In this document: in pieces, positions 1 through 7,268 of the stretch
How the letters are laid out: each line of letters starts with the position of its first letter
How positions within the stretch are numbered: the stretch's first letter is position 1
From: Burkholderia sp. BCC1644
GTDB taxonomy: Bacteria > Pseudomonadota > Gammaproteobacteria > Burkholderiales > Burkholderiaceae
NCBI RefSeq assembly: GCF_902833225.1
Contig: NZ_CADFEI010000003.1
Location: 310,001-374,000 of the forward strand
Length of the DNA: 64,000 bases
Direction: 5' to 3'
Program-made: the position numbers and the translations under genes
The notes under the pieces: model-generated
Databases searched by the model: none
What the model saw: only the letters and a program-made list of their open reading frames with translations
Told to the model about the DNA's origin: nothing

Positions 1-627
1 CATCCCGAGCGCGGGAAAGAGCCGCTGCTCCATCAGCGTCGCGAAGTCCTTGTGCAGCGCCTTGGCGGTGAGCCACCCGAGCATGCCGATCGCGACGTTC
101 GAATACTTGCGGTACGTGCCCGGCGCATACTCGGGCCGCCACGCGTCGAGATAGCGGATCAGGCCGGCGTCGTCGCGGATGCTGTCCGGCACCTGCAGCG
201 GCGTCCCGCCGGGCGTGTGCGTGCCGAGCTGAAGCAGCGTGACGACGCCGAACGGCTTGCCCTGCAGTTCGGGCAGATATTTGGCGGCCGGGTCCGCCAG
301 CGACAGCTCGCCGCCCTCCTGCGCATCCGACGCGAGCGTCGCGGTCAGCGTCTTGCTGACCGAACCGATCTCGAACAGCGTATCGCCGTTGACGGGCTTG
401 CCGGACTGCTTCGACAGCACGCCGTAGTCGAACACGTACGGCTTGCCGTCCGCGACGATGCCGATCGCCATGCCGGGAATCGCGTACTGCTTCATCAGCG
501 GCGCGATGTGGCGGGTCACGGTGTCGTGGATGTCGTCCTGCGCGGCAGCGGCCGCGCGGCTGGCCGTTGTGATTGCGCATGCGGCGACGAGCAGCGTCGC
601 GGCGAAGCGTGTCACGTTGAATCGCAT
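1..627 (-). CDS. ampC: Class C (AmpC-type) beta-lactamase, partial
   Basis: Periplasmic serine hydrolase of the AmpC/penicillin-binding fold. The ATG at 627 opens a 209-codon frame that runs off the left edge, so the C-terminal part with the KTG box is missing. Residues 1-29 form a signal peptide with an alanine-rich end. The SVSK box (Ser89 and Lys92; Ser64 in mature AmpC numbering if about 25 residues are removed) holds the nucleophile, and a YSN triad follows in the last quarter of the visible part, matching the Tyr150/Asn152 element of class C enzymes. No ampR-type LysR gene lies next to it in the visible DNA. A DD-peptidase or esterase of the same fold cannot be excluded without the C-terminus. 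Confidence 0.85.
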   Translation of the reverse strand, partial: MRFNVTRFAATLLVAACAITTASRAAAAAQDDIHDTVTRHIAPLMKQYAIPGMAIGIVADGKPYVFDYGVLSKQSGKPVNGDTLFEIGSVSKTLTATLASDAQEGGELSLADPAAKYLPELQGKPFGVVTLLQLGTHTPGGTPLQVPDSIRDDAGLIRYLDAWRPEYAPGTYRKYSNVAIGMLGWLTAKALHKDFATLMEQRLFPALGM

Positions 628-954
628 GGTTGCGGTTCCTTTGGTATCGAATGGTTGCGTGAGCAACAGGCCGGTACGCGTCACACGGCGATCGTGCCGG
701 CCTGTCGAAGCAGGACTATCCGCTGCCGGCCGGCCGCCAACAATCGACGATATGTTGCGCGAGCCTAAAGAAAATCTTATGAGATACACGAAGCGCCGGA
801 TTGCACCGTCGCAATCGCGGGTCGCCGCCCGGTTTGCACGGGAAACCTGTCGGTTTTAACAGCACCGAATCCGGCGAACGAATAGCGCCGCATAAAAAAT
901 CCATGAAAAAGAGATAACTCTTGTCAGATTCGCCAACGCCGGCACGCCGCGCGA

Positions 955-984
955 TTGATTCACCCGCGCGGATCGCAGTAGACT
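955..984 (+). promoter_or_regulatory. Candidate sigma70 promoter
   Basis: TTGATT and TAGACT separated by 18 nt, in the only AT-richer stretch (about 860-1022) of the 607-base gap between the beta-lactamase and the PcfJ-like gene. It points at the three-gene cassette starting at 1235. Each box matches consensus at four of six positions, so this is a suggestion only. Confidence 0.25.
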
Positions 985-1022
985 CGCAAAAGTAAAAAAT
1001 AAAATCCATCCTGAGAGAAACA

Positions 1023-1082
1023 ATGAATCACCACTCGTTGATCGCCCGCTCACGCGTCACTGGATGCCGGCCGGTCGCGTGA
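1023..1082 (+). CDS. Possible 19-residue leader ORF
   Basis: An ATG at 1023 preceded by GAGAGAAAC opens a 19-codon frame (MNHHSLIARSRVTGCRPVA) ending in TGA at 1082. It sits downstream of the candidate promoter and 150 nt before the PcfJ-like gene. It has no recognisable attenuator-type residue run. It could be a leader peptide of the cassette or chance; nothing else in 628-1234 looks coding. Confidence 0.15.
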   Translation: MNHHSLIARSRVTGCRPVA

Positions 1083-1234
1083 TTTTCACGCGCCAGCCAA
1101 CCTGCATCGGGACACCTCAACGCTGCCGCGCATCGCTCGCGCGCACGTTCGCCGTTTCGCCCGCCAGCCGAACGCACCGCCAGGGTCTCTCGCGCACTGC
1201 CCGCGCACGCCCTGCCTGACCGGAGAGTGACCTC

Positions 1235-2521
1235 GTGACAGAAACCGTGGCGGCGTCCGCCTATCGGCCGCGCGATGTCGTCAATGCACCCGACATCAAG
1301 GCGGCCATCGCGCGCCGCAGCGCCGAGCGCGGCGATCCGGCCGACATCCTCGCGTGGCTTGGCAACCACTTCTTCCGCTGGGTCGTCGGCGCGTTCGAGC
1401 AGGCACGGCCGCTCGAGTCGCTCGCCGATTACCGCGCGCTTGCCGGCGCCGACCGGCCGGCGCCAGACTGGCTCGTGCGCCGGTTCCGCGTATCGCCGGC
1501 ATCCGGCGCGGCGGCCGACGCGGCGCCGCCGGCCGTCGAACCGAAACCGCTCTACTTCATCGATCCCGATCACCTGCTGTTGATCGACCGCGAGCGCGTG
1601 CTGGTCGAATTCCTGCGCTCGCGCGCCGGCACGCGGCTCGCGCAGAAGCTGCAACGCATCACGTGCACGATGGCGCTCGACATGTGGGAGCGCGAGCACC
1701 AGCGGATGCAGGCGCGTCGCGACAAGGGCTGGGTGCCGAGCAGCGGCCTCGCGCTGCGCGAGGTGATGCGCACGCCGAACGGCGTCGTCTTCGAATTCAT
1801 CGGCGATCACGCGGCGCTGCGCGAGGAGCTCGCCTACGAGTCGTTCTACATGCAGCACTGCCTCGGCCAGTTCGCGGATCGCCGCCGGCTGCGCGGCGGC
1901 TACGGCGAACAGTACGCGCAGGCCGCGCAGGAGGGCCGGCTGCGCCTGTTCACGCTGCGCGGCGCGGGCAACCAGCCGCACGTGACGATCAGCCTGCAGG
2001 TGACCGGCGACGGCCTGCGCGTCGACCAGATCAAGGGCAAGCAGAACCGCCATCCGGTACGCCGCTATGCGGACGACGTCCGCCAGTTTCTGCGCACGCT
2101 CGCACCGCGCGGCGAGCGTCATCCCGATTGCGAGGGCATGGGGCTCGTGTTCGAACCGGACGCGCCGGGCGCGGACGTCGGCGCCTGGACCTTCGTCACC
2201 GACGTGCGCTCGCCCGACCATCTGCTGAGCGTGATGAGCGAGAACTTCCACCTGATCGAGCATTTCCCGCAGCCACCGGCCGTGCTGCAATGGCTGCTGC
2301 TGCGCAACGCGCCGTATGCGCTCGGCCAGCTCCGGCAAATCGACCCGGCCGTCGCGGCTGCCGCGCGCCATGCGTTGCCGGCCGATGCGCTGCCGGCCGC
2401 GCGCGAACCGGATGCACCGCCGGCAACGGCAGCGTTCGCGATCGAAGGCATCGCGATCGATCCCGCGCTGTGCGCGGCATTCTCACTGCCTGCGACGGTC
2501 GACGGGAGCACGTCATGTTGA
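1235..2521 (+). CDS. PcfJ-like domain protein
   Basis: 428-residue soluble protein without a signal peptide. The GTG start at 1235 is chosen because GGAGAG lies seven bases upstream. The region around residues 200-300 resembles the PcfJ family known from conjugative plasmids and phages: an MQHC motif followed by an FADR segment, a serine/threonine-rich central strand, and a VDQIKGKQNRHP block. PcfJ proteins have no established biochemical activity. The C-terminal 90 residues carry an alanine/proline-rich linker and a terminal hydrophobic stretch. The stop overlaps the start of the DUF1266 gene by 7 nt, so the two are almost certainly co-translated. The family call rests on motif spacing seen by eye. 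Confidence 0.6.
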   Translation: MTETVAASAYRPRDVVNAPDIKAAIARRSAERGDPADILAWLGNHFFRWVVGAFEQARPLESLADYRALAGADRPAPDWLVRRFRVSPASGAAADAAPPAVEPKPLYFIDPDHLLLIDRERVLVEFLRSRAGTRLAQKLQRITCTMALDMWEREHQRMQARRDKGWVPSSGLALREVMRTPNGVVFEFIGDHAALREELAYESFYMQHCLGQFADRRRLRGGYGEQYAQAAQEGRLRLFTLRGAGNQPHVTISLQVTGDGLRVDQIKGKQNRHPVRRYADDVRQFLRTLAPRGERHPDCEGMGLVFEPDAPGADVGAWTFVTDVRSPDHLLSVMSENFHLIEHFPQPPAVLQWLLLRNAPYALGQLRQIDPAVAAAARHALPADALPAAREPDAPPATAAFAIEGIAIDPALCAAFSLPATVDGSTSC

Positions 2522-3297
2522 AACTGCTGATCGGCGCGGCCGTGCTGTGGTTCGCGTGGTACGTGTGGCGATCGTTCCGAACCGCCGCGCGGATGGTGCG
2601 CGAAGTCGATGCCGACCAGGAAGCGGGGGCCGACGGCGCGGTCCCGGTGCGGCAAACCACGGCCGTCAGGCTCGCGCACTCGCTGGCCGACCAGGCGCCG
2701 CCGAACCGCCGCCGCTGGGCGCTCGCGCTCGCCGACATCCTGCTGATCCGCAACGGGCTGCGCTGCGATTGCGACGACCTCGTCTACGCGCTCCCGGACG
2801 CACAGCGCGAGAAACTCGCGCGCCAGATGCGGCGCGAACTCGACCTGCCGGCCGACCTGCCCGAGTGGCAGATCGTGCAGCGCGTGCCGCCGATCCTCAC
2901 GGGCTGGATCCGCGGCGTCGGCCGCTCACACGAAGGCTTCTACGAACAGCTCGCAGCCGTTGGCCGCGTGCGCGACGCGCTGGCGTTCGATTGCGCCCGC
3001 ACCGCGTTTCTCGTGCGCTGCATCGCACTGCTCGGCTGGGCATCCGAACAGCACGCGTGGGTCGTGCTGCTGCTCAACGCGCAGCGCGCGCAGGACAGTT
3101 TCGACAGCTGGGAAGACTTCGGGCTCGCGTATGCGCGAGCACGCCAGCACTGGCTGCGCGGCAGCGGCCAGGACGGCCCCGCGTCGTCGCGCGCCACGCA
3201 GGAAGTGCGCGAGCACCTGCGCAATCCGTCCGGAAACTGGCTTTCGCTGCCGTGGAAGCGCTATCGCATCTTCGATCCCCAACCCGTTTCGTCATGA
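2515..3297 (+). CDS. DUF1266 family protein, membrane-anchored
   Basis: 260 residues. Residues 2-19 are a hydrophobic N-terminal anchor (MLKLLIGAAVLWFAWYV), so the rest is probably held on the membrane. The C-terminal half has the DUF1266 pattern: an FDCAR helix, a GWASEQ segment, then DSFDSWEDFGLAYARAR, the SW-x-x-F/Y-G signature of this family. E. coli relatives YbeR and YbeU have no known activity. The ATG at 2515 lies inside the end of the PcfJ-like gene, and the TGA overlaps the ATG of the next gene (ATGA at 3294-3297), so it is the middle of a translationally coupled trio. An alternative far-upstream start would be an out-of-frame extension over the PcfJ-like gene and is rejected. Confidence 0.7.
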   Translation: MLKLLIGAAVLWFAWYVWRSFRTAARMVREVDADQEAGADGAVPVRQTTAVRLAHSLADQAPPNRRRWALALADILLIRNGLRCDCDDLVYALPDAQREKLARQMRRELDLPADLPEWQIVQRVPPILTGWIRGVGRSHEGFYEQLAAVGRVRDALAFDCARTAFLVRCIALLGWASEQHAWVVLLLNAQRAQDSFDSWEDFGLAYARARQHWLRGSGQDGPASSRATQEVREHLRNPSGNWLSLPWKRYRIFDPQPVSS

Positions 3298-5300
3298 CCA
3301 CCGACACCGACATGTCCTCCGCTCCCGCCGACCTGATTCCGCCCGCGAAGTCCCGATGGTTCATCTGCGACGTCGACGCGCTGTTGCGCGCGGGCGAGTT
3401 TGCCGCGCTCGACGCGCAGCTCGACGCCGCGCTCGCCGCCAGCTTCGCCGACCGCACGGCCGAAGCGCTGTACGTCGACGCGCTGCCGGCCGACGTTCAG
3501 CCATGCATCGACGCCGGCGCCGACGGCCTCGCGCGCCTGCGCGCATGGCAGGCCGCGAACCCGCGCTCCGCGCACGCGTGGCTGTGCGAAGCGCATTACT
3601 GGCACCACTGGGCCTACGAATACCGCGGCTCCGGCTGGGCCGAGACGGTGACCGAATCCGGCTGGATCTGTGCGCATGCATGCGCCGCGATGACAGTCGT
3701 CGCCGCGCTGCGCGCGCTGGTGCTCGCGCCGACGATGTGGAGCGCGCCGATGGTGATCTTCACGAGCGTGTCGTCGTTCGGCGAGCCCGAGTGGCTCACG
3801 CAGCTCGTGCGCGAGCGCCGCTGGCCCATCACCGAACTGCACCTGAACGTCGGCGCCGAAGACGAGGCCACGCGCGCCGAACTGCAGCGCATGCTCGCGC
3901 GCTCGGGATTGAATCCCGACGTGCCGGTCGCGTGCCCGGCCGAATTTCCCGAAGCGCTGCCCGGCCCGGTCCAGGGCAAGAAGCTGCGCAAGGAGAAGTG
4001 GTACTGGATGGAAGCGACGCTGCACGTCCACCGGAGCCTGTTCTTCCCGATGCGCACGTTCATCTGGTACATGCAGCCGCGCTGGGGCGGCTCGCACGAC
4101 CATGTCCGCGCGTTCGTCGACTCCGATGCATGCGCGCACCTCGATGCGGTCGAGAAGGACCGGCTGCGCCACGAGATCTGGCGCGACGATTACGCCGGCA
4201 ATACGCTCGATCCGGATGACGGCGAAGACGATGCGCGCCGCGCGATGGCCGCGACGCTCGCGCGTGCGAAGGCCGCGCTGCATCCGTATCACCGCTGGGA
4301 AACGCTGCACTGGCTCGCGTACAGCCATTTCAAGCGCAATGAGGACGAACAGGCCTACGCGCGGCTGCAGGAAGCCGAGCGCCACGAGCCGATCGACGAC
4401 AATCGCGCGATGGCGATGGGCTTGCGGCTGACGCTCGGCCTCGACCCGCAAGGCGACTGGCTGACCCGTGCGATCGAACGTGCATCGGACGCACGCGCAT
4501 GCACGTCGGCGATGATCCTGCGCGGCTATGCCCATCGCACCGGCACGTTCGGTTTCGCACAGGACGACGCGCGCGGCGACGCATGGCTCGAAGCCGCACG
4601 GTTGAACGAGCCTGGCTCGCTCGCATGGAACCAGCTCGCCACCGCGCTGGAATACAACAACCGGCGCCCCGCCGACGCCGTCGCACTCTGCCAGCTCGGC
4701 TACGAGGCGGGCGGCGATTCGTGCGGCTACCTGCTCGGCTGCTTCTACAAGGAAGGCACGGTTGTCGAGGCCGACCCGTACCGCGCCGCCCACTACTTCC
4801 GCGAGTCGATGGACGCCGGCGGCAACATGGCCGCGTACCGGCTCGGGTACACGTACCACCACATCGGACTCAACAGCACGGACCGCGACGAACGCGCGCG
4901 CATGCAGGTCGAGGCCGTCGAAACCGCTCGCAAGGCGCACGAAATGGGGCACACGGACGGCCTCGAGTGCATGCTGATGTTCATCGGCGACATCGAGGAT
5001 CATTCGTCGCGCCACCGCTATGTCGACGAGTTGCGCCGGCATGCCGACGGCGGCCACCCGGCCGCGATGGCCGCACTGTCGTTCTTCTTCGCCGACATCA
5101 GCGACAAGTCGCTCTACGACTATCGTGAAAGCGTGCGCTGGATCATGGGCGCGCAGGCGATCGCCCCGGACGACGAATACGTGCTCAACATCACGCGCGT
5201 CAGCCACGAGGACGGCATGCTCGCGAAGCTGCGGTACAAGCTGCAGCGCAAGCAGATCAAGGCGCACGAGATCCCCGGCGCCGACAACGCGATGGTCTGA
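3294..5300 (+). CDS. DUF4034 protein with C-terminal Sel1-like repeats
   Basis: 668 residues, no signal peptide. The N-terminal half (about 20-330) has the DUF4034 look: a WQAANPRSAHAWLCEAHYW segment followed by an aromatic-rich YEYRGSGWAE stretch. The C-terminal half is helical and TPR/Sel1-like: the YLLGCFYKEGT block and the following AAHYF and AYRLGYTYHH blocks are spaced like Sel1 repeats, which usually mediate protein-protein contacts. The start is ATG 3294 overlapping the DUF1266 stop. E. coli likewise keeps DUF1266 genes (ybeR, ybeU) beside Sel1-repeat genes (ybeQ, ybeT), so the association seems older than this locus. Function unknown. Confidence 0.7.
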   Translation: MTTDTDMSSAPADLIPPAKSRWFICDVDALLRAGEFAALDAQLDAALAASFADRTAEALYVDALPADVQPCIDAGADGLARLRAWQAANPRSAHAWLCEAHYWHHWAYEYRGSGWAETVTESGWICAHACAAMTVVAALRALVLAPTMWSAPMVIFTSVSSFGEPEWLTQLVRERRWPITELHLNVGAEDEATRAELQRMLARSGLNPDVPVACPAEFPEALPGPVQGKKLRKEKWYWMEATLHVHRSLFFPMRTFIWYMQPRWGGSHDHVRAFVDSDACAHLDAVEKDRLRHEIWRDDYAGNTLDPDDGEDDARRAMAATLARAKAALHPYHRWETLHWLAYSHFKRNEDEQAYARLQEAERHEPIDDNRAMAMGLRLTLGLDPQGDWLTRAIERASDARACTSAMILRGYAHRTGTFGFAQDDARGDAWLEAARLNEPGSLAWNQLATALEYNNRRPADAVALCQLGYEAGGDSCGYLLGCFYKEGTVVEADPYRAAHYFRESMDAGGNMAAYRLGYTYHHIGLNSTDRDERARMQVEAVETARKAHEMGHTDGLECMLMFIGDIEDHSSRHRYVDELRRHADGGHPAAMAALSFFFADISDKSLYDYRESVRWIMGAQAIAPDDEYVLNITRVSHEDGMLAKLRYKLQRKQIKAHEIPGADNAMV

Positions 5301-5352
5301 GCGCCGACGATGCGCGCGTGCCCGGCAACAGGCCGCGCGTGTCACCCGCGCG

Positions 5353-6165
5353 TTACCCCGGCAGCCGGTCGAGAAACGCCAGCATCGCCGCGTTGAATCG
5401 CGCGGGTCGCTGCAGCGGCGCGAAATGGCTCACGCCGGGCAGGATCGTCAGCGTTGCACCGGGAATCGTGCGTGCGAGATACGCGGCATGCTCCGGCCGG
5501 ATGAATTCGTCGTGCTCGCCCTGCACGATCGCCACCGGCACCGCGATCGCCGCGAGATCCTGCTCGCTGTAATCCGGTTGCGTGCGCATCATTTCGCTGA
5601 CGGCCGCGACGAATGCGTCGAACTGGCCGGGTGTCGCGGACAACTGCGCGTAGTCCTTGCGGTGCCGCGCGAAACAGCGCTCGATCAGCGGGCCCGGCAC
5701 CATCTCCTTCGTGCCGCCCGGGTCCATGTTGCACGCGAAGAAGAACACGCCCGCCGCGCGCTCCGGTGCGCGGGCCGCCAGCACGAGCGCGATGCACGCG
5801 CCGTCGCTCCAGCCCACGAAGCGCGCACGGTCGACGTGCAGCGCGTCGAGCACCGCGAGCACGTCTGACGCCATGCGTTCGTAGGAATAGGGTTGCGCGT
5901 CGCGCGTGCTGCGGCCGTGGCCGCGGCTGTCGATCAGGATCGCGCGATAGCCGGCCGCGAGCAGCGCCGGCACCTGGTTGCCCCAGTTGCCACCGTGGCC
6001 GAGGCCGCCATGGAGCAGCACGACCGGCGGGCCATGGCCGAACGACGCGTGCCAGATGCGCGCGCCGTCGTGTGCAAGCCAGCCTTCGGCATCGGCCGCC
6101 GGCAGCGGCGTGCCGCCATGGGCGTCGAAGCGGACGAGTTCGTCGTCGTCGAGTTCCGCATTCAT
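5353..6165 (-). CDS. Alpha/beta hydrolase
   Basis: 270-residue cytoplasmic hydrolase. The oxyanion HGG is at residues 52-54, the nucleophile elbow GWSDG has Ser120, the acid is Asp219 in GEHD, and the catalytic His247 is in GVSHFAP. The cap region contains CNMDPGG. The arrangement is that of the 3-oxoadipate enol-lactonase/haloperoxidase-like branch, but the substrate cannot be read from sequence. It is convergent with the DUF4034 gene (52-bp gap) and stands alone on its strand, with the FlxA-like gene 87 bp upstream. Confidence 0.85.
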   Translation of the reverse strand: MNAELDDDELVRFDAHGGTPLPAADAEGWLAHDGARIWHASFGHGPPVVLLHGGLGHGGNWGNQVPALLAAGYRAILIDSRGHGRSTRDAQPYSYERMASDVLAVLDALHVDRARFVGWSDGACIALVLAARAPERAAGVFFFACNMDPGGTKEMVPGPLIERCFARHRKDYAQLSATPGQFDAFVAAVSEMMRTQPDYSEQDLAAIAVPVAIVQGEHDEFIRPEHAAYLARTIPGATLTILPGVSHFAPLQRPARFNAAMLAFLDRLPG

Positions 6166-6252
6166 CGTTCTGCCGTCCTGTCGAGGGAGACGAGCTTGCG
6201 ATTGTAATGCGTGTGGCCGACGCAGCCGTGACGGCTGCGCAGCCCGAAGCCG

Positions 6253-6723
6253 TCAGGCCTGCGTCGACACCAGCCCGCCCGACGACGAGTTGCCCGACTT
6301 CTGGAGCGCCGCCGCGAGCTGCGAGATCGCCGTCGACAGCGCCGCCGAGATCGAGCTGGCTTCCGCGCTCAGCGTCTGCTGCTCGATGACCGCGGACGGG
6401 TCGTCCTTCGCGCGCTGGGCCGCGTCCGCCATCTGCCGTTCCAGTGTCGCGAGCTGCTTTTGCAGCCGCTCGATCAGCGCCTTCAACTGGGTGACGGCAG
6501 GATCCTCCGCCGACGATGCGCCCGCCGCGCCGAGCGTTTCGCCGGTGTCGCCGGCCGCCGCCTTCGTGCCGGTGGCGCTGCTCGCGCCCGTCGTGCCGGT
6601 GCCGCCCTTGGCAGCTGTCGTGCCGTCGGCGGACGAAGCCGCGGCCGGGGTGGCCGACGTGTTTGCGGTAACGCTGCTGTCCGCCAGTGAGGCGCGCGCG
6701 GTCGTGGAGAGATCGATCTGCAT
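6253..6723 (-). CDS. FlxA-like family protein
   Basis: 156 residues. The first 70 are a low-complexity Ala/Thr/Ser/Gly segment. Residues about 78-145 form a coiled coil with the heptad pattern of the FlxA-like family (QLKALIERLQKQLATLERQM, then a second helix after a QQTL turn). E. coli FlxA belongs to the flagellar FliA regulon, but no flagellar gene is near here. The start ATG at 6723 begins MQIDLS. Composition differs from neighbours because of the low-complexity N-terminus. Confidence 0.6.
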   Translation of the reverse strand: MQIDLSTTARASLADSSVTANTSATPAAASSADGTTAAKGGTGTTGASSATGTKAAAGDTGETLGAAGASSAEDPAVTQLKALIERLQKQLATLERQMADAAQRAKDDPSAVIEQQTLSAEASSISAALSTAISQLAAALQKSGNSSSGGLVSTQA

Positions 6724-6872
6724 CGTGTCGGTCCGTGTGTGTCGGTAAACGAATCGTGACGGGGCGGGAAATGCCTTCCAACTCGTTTACGGCATTCGTC
6801 ACACGAAACTTGAATGCCGGGGTCGGACGAATGCCGAGCAGATCGCCGCATTCCACGCGCGAAAGGGCCAGA

Positions 6873-6899
6873 TTGGCGCCACGGCGGCGCTGGTAAAAT
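6873..6899 (+). promoter_or_regulatory. Candidate extended -10 promoter
   Basis: TAAAAT at 6894-6899 preceded by TGG (extended -10) and by TTGGCG 15 nt upstream. It lies in the 404-base gap between the FlxA-like gene and the small membrane protein and would give the latter a leader of about 220 nt. No other feature is seen in that gap. Confidence 0.3.
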
Positions 6900-7127
6900 T
6901 GCGGTTTCGCCGGCCGGCATCGTGCGTCGACCGCCTTCGGGCGCCCGCGCGCAACGTCGCCGGTTTCGACTCCCGCCCCGTCGGGCGCGGCATGCCACGC
7001 GTGCCGACGCCGCAATCGCGGCGCAGCGGGTCGCCTTTTCCGTCCGCCTTCGTGACCCGCTCGCCGGTTCGAGCGGCGAACGCCGTGCGGCGCGCGCTCC
7101 ATTCATTACGTATTCGAGGAACACACG

Positions 7128-7262
7128 ATGGCCCGCATCGGCGCCTTCTGCATCACGACGTGGCTTGCCGCCGCGATTCTCTACTTCGGCCAGCACTCCG
7201 TCGCGATGATTGCGTTGAGCGGTGTCGTCGTGTTCGGCGGCTTCGATCTGCTGCGTCCGTAA
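7128..7262 (+). CDS. Small hydrophobic membrane protein (44 aa)
   Basis: ATG at 7128 with GAGGA seven bases upstream, ending in TAA at 7262. The product has two hydrophobic stretches (residues about 6-19 and 25-38) separated by a short GQHS turn, consistent with a helical hairpin in the inner membrane. The good ribosome site, codon bias like its neighbours and the absence of another reading on this stretch support it as real. It ends 6 bp before the convergent glycosidase gene. Function unknown. Confidence 0.6.
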   Translation: MARIGAFCITTWLAAAILYFGQHSVAMIALSGVVVFGGFDLLRP

Positions 7263-7268
7263 CGCACG

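Noticed and set aside
3261..5345. 694-residue open frame opposite the DUF4034 gene
   Set aside because: It mirrors a real gene on the other strand, is Arg/Ala/Val-rich and has no ribosome site or domain.
6841..7127. Riboswitch in the leader of the 44-residue protein
   Set aside because: The leader is long but no conserved riboswitch core was recognised.
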